From Gyrodactylus bullatarudis (Eukaryota; Platyhelminthes; Monogenea; Gyrodactylidea; Gyrodactylidae), in assembly GCA_012064415.1 (NCBI GenBank), contig SSNU01000129.1, positions 302,195 through 366,194 of the forward strand: DNA of 64,000 nucleotides. Reading direction: 5' to 3'. The position numbers were made by a program, and so were the translations under genes. Positions 28,141 through 39,677 of the stretch are shown here, one piece after another (position 1 is the first letter of the stretch; each line of letters begins with the position of its first letter). The notes under the pieces were generated by a model. It ran no database searches and was not told the DNA's origin. It was given only the letters and a program-made list of their open reading frames with translations.

Positions 28141-28566
28141 TTATTTATAAATAGGTAATTTTTGATGAACAATTTCTGGGTAATCCTTATCGGGAAAGAT
28201 GCGTTTCATCAATGAAAACCATCTGATGACATTTGAAAACTTCTCAAAATCAGAATATGAGAATTTTACCTAGAATGAGCTAATTATATCTCACTAAAAT
28301 GGGTTTGACAATATCACAAACATGTAGATCAGTTGATTTTGGTTGGACGCCCGTTATGAACAAAGTTTTCTCGAGTATTAAATTTAATTCTTCAAAAAAG
28401 CTCCACTTTTCTTCTTCGCTGCACTTATTCACAAGATGATTAGGTTTTAAAGATTTGAACTGCTGAAATGAAGCTTTCTCAAAGGCTGTTTCAGCTAAAA
28501 CAAGATATAAAATGACGTCTCACGTTCTAGTTCAAGAGAAAATAGGGAATTAGTGTTGTCACACAT
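28141..28566 (-). CDS. Small GST-C-domain protein, AIMP3/eEF1E1-like
   Basis: Exons in transcript order 28566-28524, 28494-28295, 28269-28141, in frame, 123 residues. The body fits a glutathione-transferase C-terminal helical domain: FFEELNLILEKTLFITG, then STDLHVCDIVKPIL and FSNVIRWFSLMKRIFP. The spacing and the N-V-x-R-W-F motif resemble eEF1E1/AIMP3, a scaffold of the multi-tRNA-synthetase complex; the N-terminal half of that protein is not evident, so this may be a shortened member or lack upstream exons. Other synthetase-associated GST-like domains are possible. Both introns are extremely short (29 and 25 nt); without splicing the second, an in-frame TAG appears. The stop codon overlaps an AATAAA signal. 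It is downstream of, and on the same strand as, peptide precursor 1. Confidence 0.6.
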
Positions 28567-28678
28567 ATTTTATTTCAAATAATGGAAACATTTCAACAAA
28601 AAAGATGCAGCAACAAAGCTTTGTTTAAGTTCTTCCAAAATTTTTATTTGAATCAAGATTCTTTACATGCCTTTTGAT

Positions 28679-28849
28679 TTAAAAACCATAAACAAATCTT
28701 TTGTCGAAACTTTCAGGGCCGTCAAAAGATCTTTTTGTTCCCTCTGGTTCAAATCCGTAGAAAAATCTTTTGTGGTTTGTTATTCTCTCAGCGCTTACGA
28801 CGCATGAGAATAGTATGACAAATAAGAGATAAAATGAATATCCGTTCAT
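28679..28849 (-). CDS. Putative secreted peptide precursor 1 (FxYGF peptides)
   Basis: A 56-residue frame. Residues 1-20 (MNGYSFYLLFVILFSCVVSA) form a clear signal peptide. Three dibasic KR sites then divide the rest into ERITNH, FFYGFEPEGT, SFDGPESFD and the C-terminal FVYGF, which runs to the stop. Two products thus share F-x-Y-G-F at their N-terminus, as in repeated neuropeptide precursors. No C-terminal Gly is available for amidation and there are no Cys residues after the signal. A 35-nt intron-like segment (GTGAGT...TTACAG) ends 11 nt before the ATG, and AATAAA lies about 30 nt beyond the stop. It is head to head with precursor 2. I do not recognise the family. Secretion and processing are inferred. 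Confidence 0.68.
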   Translation of the reverse strand: MNGYSFYLLFVILFSCVVSAERITNHKRFFYGFEPEGTKRSFDGPESFDKRFVYGF

Positions 28850-29557
28850 GTTAAAGATTAAAGATTCTGTAATTTAGATAATTAGGTAATTTCAGACTCA
28901 CTTTCTGAGATTTGCTCACCAATATTTTTGTTCCTTGAATAAAACTAAATTCACATTGCTCCTGATTGGCTACATGCGAATTAGCCACATACAATTGCCA
29001 ATGAGGATCTCCGATCTGATTCGAAAGGAACTTGACTCAAAATAATTGCAATTGGATTATTATTACGTTTAATTTTATATTTTCAGATTTAAATCTTATA
29101 TTCATCACAAATTTACCTATTTATTTAATATTTTTATGTACTAAAAAGTAGTTTGACGAACTAAAAACAATAATTTTACTTGAAATTTATTTTTAGCTCT
29201 TTTTCTGTTTAGTCAAAGGTTACTCTGTACAAAATTCATCTCATTTGATAATTGATAAGATATTAATTAATGAATTTAGTACTTGTTAATTCATTTGAGC
29301 GAATGATGACATCCTCTTCAGGCAGACAGTTTATGCATCAAAAAAGTAATCATATTAATGTACTTTGTTAGGAAATTTATATAAAAATACATTTAGTATA
29401 TCTGTATGAGAAGTAGTATTGATAAATATGTTTTTCAATCTTGTATTTGGAGAGAAATTCATCAGACCAATCAAAGAGTGCGCTTAAAATTATCATTTCT
29501 CATAAGTTTTCATTTAAAATCGTAAACTCTTCACTTATTCAATAACTCCCAAGTAAA
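28850..29557. promoter_or_regulatory. Shared upstream region of two divergent peptide-precursor genes
   Basis: 708 bp between the two start codons, AT-rich, with no coding sequence seen. The head-to-head layout suggests common control; this is inference. A probable 5' UTR intron of precursor 1 lies at its left end (about 28,861-28,895). Confidence 0.4.
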
Positions 29558-29704
29558 ATGGAAAAGATAATACAAGTCTTGAGTTTGATATTTTTGATCG
29601 TACAAATCTTCCAAGGCCATTCAATCTACTCACGACAGCCTTTGATGAGCAAAAGATTTCTCTATGGCTTTCCATTGCCAGAAGAAGAAGGTGATTACGA
29701 GTAG
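29558..29704 (+). CDS. Putative secreted peptide precursor 2 (FLYGF peptide)
   Basis: A 48-residue frame from ATG 29558 to TAG 29702-29704. Residues 1-22 (MEKIIQVLSLIFLIVQIFQG and HS) are a strong signal peptide. A short spacer IYSRQPLMS is followed by KR and then FLYGFPLPEEEGDYE to the stop. The product begins with the same F-x-Y-G-F core as two peptides of precursor 1, and both have Pro-Glu after the core. The acidic C-terminus is not amidatable. The last codons and the 3' UTR are duplicated downstream around a LINE insertion. Family unknown to me; the paired motif makes chance unlikely. Confidence 0.68.
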   Translation: MEKIIQVLSLIFLIVQIFQGHSIYSRQPLMSKRFLYGFPLPEEEGDYE

Positions 29705-30949
29705 TTGATAAATCAAACTGTAATACTCTATTATCTAAACGTTTATTTATGAATAATTAATTAATTGTTTAAAAAATTGTTATTATTATCAAACGAAAGT
29801 GATAATTCTTGTTTTTATTTTACGACTTTTTCTCTCTTAAATATAATATGCTCACTTGTCCAGTCACAAGGATAAGAATCTATATAAAGATCATTTTCAA
29901 TGGTAAACTATCTTCCTCTGCCTCAATAAGCTCTGGTGTACCACAAGGCTCTATCATAGGTCCTTTTATATTCAACTTAATCTTCTCCTGTGTTAAACCC
30001 TCATGCTCGACGGTAAAATTCTTCAAATATGCTGATGATATTAAAATCCTCATCAACATTGAAAATGGTTTAAGCAACGAAATCCAACACTTAAAAAGTA
30101 CATTGAGCAACATTGGCCTCAAAATTAATCAAACAAGACTAAAATTATGTCTCTTAATAGTACAATATCTCCTAATGGCTCCTTCCCTTACGAGTTGGTT
30201 TCATCCATTATTGACCTTGGCCTCAGTATGACAACAGCCTCAATACCCACATTCATTCTCAGGAAATCCTCAAGAAAGTCAGATGTAAAAGTTATTTCAC
30301 CAGGAGATTTGTGATTAACCCTACCTTAAGGATATCCCTGTATAAATCTCTAATCCTGCCTTATCTTGATTATGGATCTGGAATCCTTTGTAATCTTCCT
30401 GTTGGGACAGCCAAAAAACTTGAGAGAATACAATTCTTCTATTTACGTTCATGTTATGGTCCTCTTTCTTACAAAGAATTACTTGATCGTTCGAATTTAC
30501 ATCCTCTATGGCTCAGACGGATTTCAGATGCAGCAGTTCTGTATTCCAAACATGCCTTAAAACCAAATGGCCATTACAACTTAAGATCACGCCAGGGATA
30601 CTCAATTCTTCTCAATATTCTGCTCCCACTCCGTATCAGATTCAAGATTGACTTTTCTACTTTTAAGAACAAGAAGATTTCATATATTTGTAATTATTTA
30701 TTGTCCTATGTACCAGATAACCACAACTATTTTTATAATTTTTTCAAATAAAAATCTAGTATAGAAGGTGATTACGAGTAGTTGATAAATCAAACTGTAA
30801 TACTCTATTATCTAAACGTTTATTTATGAATAATTAATTAATTGTTTAATAAATTATCACACGAAAGTAATAATTCTTGTTTTTATTTTACGATTTTTTC
30901 CCTCTTGAATATAATACTCGTCCTGTCACAAGGATAAGAATCTATAAAG
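29686..30949. repeat. About 200-bp direct repeats flanking a LINE fragment (29686-29889 and 30773-30949)
   Basis: Both copies start AGAAGGTGATTACGAGTAG, the end of the precursor 2 coding sequence. They run through the same 3' flank (TTGATAAATCAAACTGTAA ... CACAAGGATAAGAATC). They differ by a few substitutions and about 20-27 bp of deletion in the right copy. The inserted DNA between them is entirely LINE-like. This fits a very long target-site duplication, or a tandem duplication later invaded by a LINE. Confidence 0.8.
29890..30772 (+). mobile_element. 5'-truncated LINE with reverse transcriptase remnant
   Basis: Begins inside the reverse transcriptase: SISSGVPQGSIIGPFIFNL, then FKYADDIKI (the F-x-Y-A-D-D catalytic box), KINQ, and after frameshifts KSLILPYLDYGSGIL and the C-terminal tail to SYVPDNHNYFYNFFK and stop, followed at once by an A-rich end (AAATAAAAATC). 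Jockey/CR1-like by the LPYLDYG motif. Frame breaks between 30,180 and 30,311 make it dead. It is flanked by the long direct repeats. Confidence 0.82.
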
Positions 30950-33900
30950 GTAATTAAGAAGAAAAAAGAATTCATCTCAGAACAGAGGGATGCTCAATAA
31001 AATATAAAATGAAGTGATAGAAAAACCAACGTATATTATATACATTGTTTATTCCTTCATCTGGGAATATTTGATCAAGAGAGATCGATTTTGAATCAAA
31101 AGTTTTCATTGCATTTCCAAAAAATTTACTTTTTAACGATAAAAACGCTCACTTAATCCCAAAATTGGAAATACATTTAATTCAAAAGAGAAAACATGTC
31201 TAAGTGGATGTAATCAAAGATTTAACTTTCCAGGACTCTGGAAAAATAAAAAATTGCAGAAAAATAAAAACACGTGAAAATGAAGATTAAATTGCACGAC
31301 ATCATGCGAAATAAGTTATTTGAAATTTACTACGATAATAAGTCTCAATTTGTCCTTAATGTTTAGAATTTTCTTTTGTCTTCAGAATTAGAAAAAGGAC
31401 CAATATCAAAGCCAGATAACTAAAAAGACATACGGATGAAAAATAGTATTGATAAAAAGACATATTTTCTATATCGATCAACTCCAAGAAGAAAATATTC
31501 GTTTTGAATCTGATTTGAATGCTTTTGATAATAAAATAGGTCATCAACCTTTCAAGGTTTCAGACTAATTTGATAGGACAAGAAAATTTGTCTTTGATCA
31601 ATAGAATTTAGGAGATGTAAAATTTGTAATTTTTGAAAATGCTTTTTTAAAAATCATACATTTTGATTGGGAAATCACAGCTGAACAGATTCTGTAAAAT
31701 AAAATATTGATGCAGCATATCCATCCATCAGTTAATGATAACAATGATATCCCAATTTCTAAATCTCAAAAACTGAATCGATATGTACACTGTACATTGC
31801 ACATAGTACAGTACAGTATGGAACTGTAATTTTATTTCAAAGACAGAAGAATGTAAGATGGGAAAATGTTGCATCTCGGTAACCTGAAGAAATATACAAG
31901 TACAAGTCTTGAAATGATGATCTCTTAAAATATGTTCTTTTTTCTATTGACTGGTGAGGAAATTAATAACGCTCTTAGGGAATATTTCTCTTTTCCAGTT
32001 AAATTTTTATTTCACCAACAATTCGAGTTAACCTTAGCTATCAAGTTTTTGTAGCTTATTTTTATTGTATTTCGTTCAAATGGTTTCGTGCTTGAGCATA
32101 ATGAATTTTAATAGTTTTGAACCAAATGTAGTCCTTCAGAGAACTGTTCAGCATAAACTGAATGTAACGTTGTTCGCTTGGTCTTGACTATGTTGTCTTC
32201 TGGCTTGTATTGGTCTATCTGTAGAAACTGAATATGGAAGAAAGGGGTTTTACATTACCCTGATAAACATTATGGTCAAGATAACAAATAATTTTACTTT
32301 GTTGCTTGTGATCGGGGTGCATTTTCACGAAAATATTCTTGATTTTTTTAAAAACCTCAAATTTCCAATTTCATATCAACTAGCTAAAGAAACATCACTT
32401 TAAAAGTAGATTTCATTTTGAAAGGACAATGAACTCATTTTTATTGTGTTTAGAGTCTCATTTTTCTGTAATAAATATTTTATGAATTTATCAATGGAAA
32501 GTATTTTAAATTTAATTCATAATTCGATTTTGATAAACATCATCTTTTCACTGGAATAATCCCATACTGCGTAATCTATAACCATTAAAGGTACACTTAG
32601 TGTTATGATGATATATTATTTTGATAAATGGTGCGTTTTTATTTAAAATCTGCTCAATCTAATCTATCTTTCCTGAAAAAAATCACGAATAAAGATCCAG
32701 CCATATGATTTGAAAGATTTTGAGCTTCTCTAAAATTAGGCATTCAGTCGATATTACAATTTAAATTGCAATTAAAGTTAAAGTTATAAATACACTGTAT
32801 TCTCACATTCTTTCTTCTATCCGAGTAGGCATATCTGTAAGAGAAGTAGACATTTCATCATACAAATCGAAATTATATTTGTTTCAAATTTTTTTCTGAT
32901 ATGCTAAATTGAAGTTGAAAAAGTCAATTTTTGAATTGACCCCAGTTTTTTTCAATGGTTCTACTACGACAAAGGACTATTTTCGAATGATTTCAGTATA
33001 TAATTTTGTGCATGAACATATTATCAAAAGTGGTATTTTCTCATTCGAAACTTGTATTTCACTGTTTCTGATCAAGATTTAAGTCAGTTCTAAAATAGAT
33101 CTGAATTCATTCATAAATAGTAAGATTTATGGTTTGTGTATCATTTGAGTTTACAACTCGAATGTATAGAAAATTTCATAATTACGATGCATTATTTTGT
33201 AAGGGAGATAGATACAGACACTGGAATATCAAACTGTAGATATTGAATGTTTTTCGGAAGAGACTTGAAATGCATGAGAACAATGTTAATATGTTTGTTA
33301 TATAAATGTAACATGTAAATTTAGAAAACATTCAATCGGAAGAATGTTCAGTTGAATATCAATATTTTCATTTGATTTATAATAAGAGAATTTTCCGGGT
33401 TAAAAGATCTATTTCAAGCCTCTCAAATAGTAGTAGTATTAATAGCCAAGTATTAAAAATACCAGGTGTCTGTGAACTGAGGAATTGGCAAAGAAACTTT
33501 TACGAAATTATGAATTTTATAATAATATTATGGAGTACAAGTTGAAAAAACCCCTCCACTGGTTGTTAACCTCGGTCTTAATTATGATAACTATAAGATA
33601 GTTATACTGTAGTAACTGAACAAAAATATTTCTGAATCCGAATATTCAATTTTTGGATTTCGAAATTGTGCCGAATTTTCACTTTTTCAACATTTTTGTT
33701 AACAGGAACAGCAGTAAAAATGATTATGAGACTTAATACGTTGATCCAACAGACCAAAGATCAAATGAAGGGATCCCATTGTGACTTTAAAATCACATGG
33801 ATCTAATTATTATTTAAAAATTCCTATTTCATCAAATTGTTTTTTCTGATTGTATTTTTTTATTATTTGATTTGAGTTTTATTTTTTGCGTTATTTGTCC

Positions 33901-34540
33901 GTAGATTAATACAGGTGTATTAAGCCTGAAAATCTCCTTGCTTGGTTCACGAGTTGAGTATGCCTTTTTTGCCTTTTTTCATCCAAGAAAGCTTTTTTTG
34001 CATTTAAATACATAAGAATCCCCCGTCCAATCTCAGATACAATCAACAATTTATAAAAATATGACATTGAATTTGCTCTCTGGGTACGACTTCAATGAAA
34101 AAATCGAAGGCTGTCAACTTTAAAATCATCATGATATTCTGCATTTAATGATAACAAAAATCCTAGCTAAAATTAAATACTAAGTTCGGAAATTCAATTG
34201 AAACTTCCCTGTACTCTCCAAAGTTAGAGAAAATCATAAGCAAAATGGTCCAAAAGAATATTTAAAAAATATAATCAATCAGATTTCAGAGATTCTAGAT
34301 ATTTATAATTAATTCGTTGGATTATCATCCTTAACCAATGATAATAAAAAACTTTTATCATTTATAAATGGTTGATGGGTTGAAAACGGTTGTGATAAAA
34401 ATTTGTTTTGAAAAATTGAACCAGTTCGTATCCATACCATGCAAGTTGCAAAAGTTTATCGGTAAAATGTATTTAATTTATTTTTGGGCTGCTGACCTGG
34501 ACTCATGCTGGAGTTAAGAACGAACGGAAGATTTGTTTTG
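30950..34540. other. Gene-poor AT-rich region
   Basis: No coding sequence recognised. A fragment ending TTTCATATCAACTAGCT near 32,371-32,386 looks like one end of the fold-back family seen at 6-7.7 kb. A reverse-strand frame at 31,356-31,547 with one hydrophobic run has no other support. Confidence 0.45.
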
Positions 34541-34541
34541 G

Positions 34542-35722
34542 TGAATAAAGCTTTATTTTCGTCGGTTCTCTTCAGACCAAACACCGACTATCGATATATA
34601 TTTAAGCATGAACTAATGATGGGAACATTTAGGTTTAGCCAATAGCATTTATTCACCAGGAGTTGACCAATTGGAGTTGAGTGTGTTCATACTCCTCGGG
34701 CTGTGAGGAATGCATTTTTTTTGATCACCGGTTGGTAATCCTTTCCTCTGTTTCCCCGTATTTTTGTGTTGCTTAGGAGATGTAGAGAGGTTTCATTATC
34801 GCGTAGTCGTAGGAGTCTGCACTTCTGGTTAGAAAAAATATCTCTTTCGATCATCATGGCTCATATTTGTTTCCCAGTTGTATTTAATTTTTATTTGCCT
34901 TTTATCCAAAATTTTGTCTGAAAAAATGCCTTTTTATCATTCAAAAACTGCCTTTTTCTGTTTGCCCTAGTTATAACTTTTAACTAGTTTACTGGCCGAA
35001 GAAATTCCCAACTTAAAATAATCTTATTTAATTACTCCGAATAGAGTTGAAAAATTTATCAATTCAAAATTTATTTTTTAATCTCTTCATTAAAAAAAAC
35101 ATTGCGTTGATAAGGGTAAATTTGAATTCAATAGAGCTTGTTACTCTAAAGTCACAGTGGGACTTGAGGCGTTAAGATACCGACATCAATCGGGTCAACA
35201 TCGGGTTCAAATTAAGCTACTAGAGTTTTAACAACTGATCGGTTCATTTCATAATCGGATCCAAAATGTATTTGTGCTCCGGAAAAAATATTTAGATTTT
35301 GGTCAAATTAGTAAATTCTCATCTACATATTGGAGTCAGACGATAACATAAAATAAACAAAGTTTATTAAATATTCTGGCATTTCATAAATGAAACAATC
35401 ATCAAATATGTAAAAATCTATACCCTTTAGCTGGTTCCAGAACCGATTGAATTGCGAAATCTTGTACATGTTCAAATCTATTTGAAATATAAAGTGGGTT
35501 GATATGAGGATTAGAATCTAGGATTTTTACACAAACCTCGATTTTTTCATCAAAATCGAATGTTAAAGATTTATTGGAATCCTACTCGTGTTGCCCACTT
35601 TTACGATTTAAAGAAAAAAATTATGAAAACAAATTATTTTCATGATCGGTCGTAACATATATAAATGTATCTAAAGTCGGTGTTTGGTCTAAAGAGAACT
35701 GACAAAAATAAAGCTTTATTCA
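34542..35722. repeat. Inverted pair of about 55-bp repeats (34,542-34,597 and 35,664-35,722)
   Basis: The left copy reads TTGGTGAATAAAGCTTTATT followed by TTCGTCGGTTCTCTTCAGACC and ACACCGACT; the right is its near-perfect complement. The same motif occurs elsewhere in the window. The two copies enclose about 1.07 kb without coding sequence. Possibly two inverted solo terminal repeats. Confidence 0.6.
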
Positions 35723-36113
35723 CCAATAATCCTTCGTTCATTCTTAACTTTAGCATGACTTCGAGTCAGCAAGCCCAAAATAATTTTGAGGAAATCAGGC
35801 AACTGCTGTCTTCAATAAAGTTATGCATTAGAACAGATTTTGCATATTCGGCCTTCTTGTCTTATTGTGATTTTGAAAATAAACTTTTGATAACTCATTT
35901 ACTTTGAAATCAATAAAAACTTTCACTTTAAAGTTAGAAAACGTGGGATTTTGACGCCAAATCAAAATTTGAAAGGGGACCATATTTTTCATGAAAATAA
36001 TTTTTTTTTCAAATCGTAAAAGTGGGCAACATGAGTGGGATTTTAAAAAAATATTAAAAATTTTTGATGAAAAAATCGAGGTTTTCGTAAAAATTATAGA
36101 TTCCCAACTCCTA
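35493..36113. mobile_element. Fold-back element with about 130-bp arms
   Basis: The left arm has GAGGATTAGAATC, CCTCGATTTTTTCATC and GTTGCCCACTTTTACGATTT; the right arm has AAATCGTAAAAGTGGGCAAC, GATGAAAAAATCGAGG and near-complementary end sequence. The right motif of the inverted pair above lies inside it, so elements are nested. Non-coding. Confidence 0.6.
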
Positions 36114-37183
36114 ATCAAAATCTTACGGAAAGAGTTTTTTTGCATGATTTGAACGTAATGAAAATAGAATAAATAATTATAATTAATCCGGTTTCAGAGT
36201 TGAAAATGATATTAACCAATGAAAAATTAAGGTTACTAGATTCTAAACTCATAAGGAATGTTGGAGAACAAGCAAAAAATCAGTGACATAAGTTTTATTT
36301 CGCCGGGTTTCTTTAGACTTAATCCCAGACTGACATTTATAAAATGTTACAATGCATGTTTTTCTGCCCTTCCATTGATTCGAAACTGCTCAGAGAGGAA
36401 GGGATGTGAATTTGCAATTCTGTTTCCAGGCGGTTTCACTCTCGGTTTCTTCTCCATACTTGGGCCCCCTTTAAACTTTAGGAATTCATCTATCAGTAAC
36501 TGCCCACTGTATCTTCTAATTGGGTGATGAATTTTCCTCACTACTTTTATATATTAAGGTATTTAATTAAATAAAGTAGATTTTCAAAATTGTCTTTACA
36601 ACGAATGGACCATATTATTGCTGACAAGAGTAATCTGTTGGTAATTTTTTCTTCCTTGAAGGTAACTCAGATCCTATGGCTTTGTATTAGTTTTTCATAT
36701 CTACAGTGAAAAATCTTTATGAGCTGAAGTTTTATAATTAGTCCTATATAGTCATTTTTCAATATCTAAAATTTCCCATATCCCTAATCTGGCATCTTTT
36801 CATTTATAATAAGAATTATTATTATTAATTGGACTTTTTTATATTTAGATACTTGAAAAATCTATTTTCCGTATCTTTTTTTATTTAGAAAAACAGAATT
36901 CTTTCAAAGTACACAATAACGTATTATGAACAAAAAGATGCTTTTTTTCCCATACTTTTGTGTTTGCACAGAAATCTTTGTTCCCTATAAAGGAATACAT
37001 TACATTGAAGACTCGCCATTTTCAGATCAACTTTAGTTTATATAAAATTTTTTTTGGTACTAATAATAACGTTAAAAACTAGCGTATTCAAAATTTGTTC
37101 CTAAAAATTTAACTGCAGTACAACTGTTGTATTTTATTCAAAAGATTCTCAACTTTGTCACATATTCCTCGATCAGTCATCAG

Positions 37184-37759
37184 TAGGGCCTCAAAAAAGT
37201 ACTATTAGGTCTATTTTTATTCTAGACAAAGGACTGACCGAGTTTTGATAATCTGAAGAAAATATTTGCTTATTTTAACCTATTTAAAAGATAGTTAGTA
37301 CTATTTCTGTAATAAATTGTTGCCCAGGTACATTATTGTACTATTTTAATCAAATTTAATCTTAGAATAACCTCAGAATATAGTATTCCTCAACTAGCTA
37401 CGAATCACAATTTTCAATGAATTAATAGCTATATTCCTGATATCGAACGTTCGTGATGTAAGAAAATAGCATCTATAGATCGTAGCTTTTTGTTGGATAA
37501 TATTTCTTCATGAATTTCAAATTCCAACTAAAATATATGTATGTATCTTGTAAAATATGCACAAGAACAGTTGAAGGGTCATTTTCTATCATGGAAGAAA
37601 ATTTGAACAAGAATCAGAAATTTTGTTGACACAACATTGACTAAATATTCTGTAACAATTTACGGTAAAGTACTTTTCTGGAAAGTACTTTTCTCTACTT
37701 ACTTTTCAGTTTATGAGATACTATTTTCTATTATTTTCGGTACTATTTTTGAGGCCCTA
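37184..37759. mobile_element. Non-autonomous hAT element with 8-bp target duplication
   Basis: Inverted ends TAGGGCCTCAAAAAAGTACTA and TAGTATTT-like/TTTTTGAGGCCCTA fit hAT termini. Flanking octamers GTCATCAG (37,176-37,183) and GTTATCAG (37,760-37,767) match at 7 of 8 positions, the expected hAT duplication length. 576 bp with no coding frame. Confidence 0.75.
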
Positions 37760-38128
37760 GTTATCAGGGATGACTCATCACTTTGACCTATAACCTAACA
37801 CTACTTTTCGATACTATTAGGATGTCTCATCTCAATTTATACATTTTACAAAGGAGACAAAATTTTGAATAAAAATTTTACTATAGATCTACATCAAGAG
37901 AAATACTTTCCATTGCTTTGAATGGTTTTTTCCCATCTTTCTCGTAGTTTATTTATTCCTCTTGCCCAGAAACTATTGTTTTTTGGCCGATATACTCTTC
38001 AATAGTTCTTTTAAGTTCGTCATCATTTCTAAAGATTCTTCTGGGTATGAAATGCTGCAAAGATCTGAACAAATGATAATCAGATGGTGCTAAATCTGAA
38101 GAATAATATTTTTAATACAAGCCTCTAA

Positions 38129-38490
38129 TTAACCCTTTCGTGAGGTTCGCCCTATATAGGGCGATCATTTAAAGTAGGAAATTCTCAGTTATTACGCAGG
38201 TCTCAACAATATCACATAATCTATTCTATAATTCACGCTAAACAAATCCGAAAAATACCAAAAAGTCTCAAAGAGATATCTAAATTTGGATAAAATAACC
38301 AAGATTAGTAAGATTTGGTTTTCATATACTTATTAGTAGATGGGAAATTTAATAGAAAATCGACTTTCTTAGATGGGGTCATATGGATCCTTATTGAATA
38401 GAATTTCCATTAGAATCTCATTTAGAATGGTCCTATATCAATCTTGAGTCTTTTTCTAGATTGGTTTTCTTATCGTCTCGATAGGGTTAA
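38129..38490. mobile_element. Possible second piggyBac-type MITE family
   Basis: TTAACCCTTTCGTGAGG at the left and CTCGATAGGGTTAA at the right give TTAA-bounded inverted ends. Just inside the left end is a different perfect palindrome, CGCCCTATATAGGGCG. 362 bp and non-coding. The inverted match is short, so this is less certain than copies A and B. Confidence 0.45.
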
Positions 38491-39677
38491 AATAGATTTT
38501 TATTTGTATAAAATTATTTAAAATAGTTACAAAAGTAATAATGAGAATCTGGTATAAATTGAAGGAGATAAATGCATATCTGCGAAAGTTTCATGTATTT
38601 TCAAAAAAAGTCAATCTGGAATCTGGCTCTTAAGGGGAGAATGCTGTATAGCAAAATAGAAAAGCTACTTTCTTGTCTGAGATTATATCTTTGATGCTAT
38701 TGCTGCTATTCTTCTTAGCCATAAAGAATACATTTTTGTCATTTGTAAAAGGTTTTTATAGGAGTGGGAGCCCAAACAAGCACGGAGCTAAATGAATTGA
38801 ATTCTTTCCTTATTCTTGCATATTTTTTGAGGAATAAATTTGTTCTGGAAATAGCCTTCGTCTTAGATTTGATGGTTAAATTAGAGAGCAGTTGCCTCTT
38901 CTTATTTCTCTCTAAGTTAACTTTGAATCTTGTTTCTTAGTCTCTATGTCTTTCAGAAAATTTACTGCAAAACAAGAGGGGGCAAATATTCTATAGATTA
39001 TTAAATGGTTTCTCGGAAAGAGGGCTAGATGAAGATTAATTTAAGAAAAAAAAATTTTTCGATCGAGATCAGATCTCAGAATATATTAGATCAAAAACAG
39101 AATTGAAAACATTCAAAAATATTTTCACAGTGAGTTCATTTGACGAGTTAGAGATTTCAAAACTGAAAAATCAGAATTTTGATCCTAATTTGTGTGATCG
39201 ACCCAAAAAAATGGTTGCATCGAGCAGTAGATCCAGCAAGCCATCGAAGAAAGCTTTTCATAACTGAGCATGGATACTCTTTGGTACTGAGCTTTGAGTT
39301 GGAATTAAAGCCAATGTCTTCTAATGAGTTGACTATAGTTTGGTTTTATGGGGGCTCGATTGGAATTTTATTTGATAGAGTCATAATCTCTCTCTTAGAA
39401 TGATTGAGACCGATTCGAGAGAGAGTGATGCTTCAAAATGATCCATTTCAGTTCTGATAACGTTTCCCCTTTGTAGATTCAGAGTAATCATATTACTCAG
39501 TAATTTTCACTTGTATAAATGAATTTTTTCATAGATACTATTCATTAGTCTTGCGGTGTCATACAAAGAATACATCCATTAGCCTAAATTTCTAGAAATT
39601 AAAATATAATTAATTTAAATCAGAACAGTAATTTTATCAAAAACATTTTTTTCCGTTCTAGAACTTTTGATAAAAAA

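Noticed and set aside
31356..31547. Possible third small secreted or membrane peptide on the reverse strand
   Set aside because: It has a hydrophobic stretch but no KR-F-x-Y-G-F motif, no cleavage sites after the hydrophobic run and no supporting signals.
36258..36541. Overlapping frames of 89 (+) and 64 (-) codons
   Set aside because: No recognisable domain; the region carries a diverged terminal-repeat motif and is probably non-coding repeat.
39179..39403. 74-codon plus-strand frame
   Set aside because: No start context, motif or splice support in a gene-poor transposon-rich stretch.
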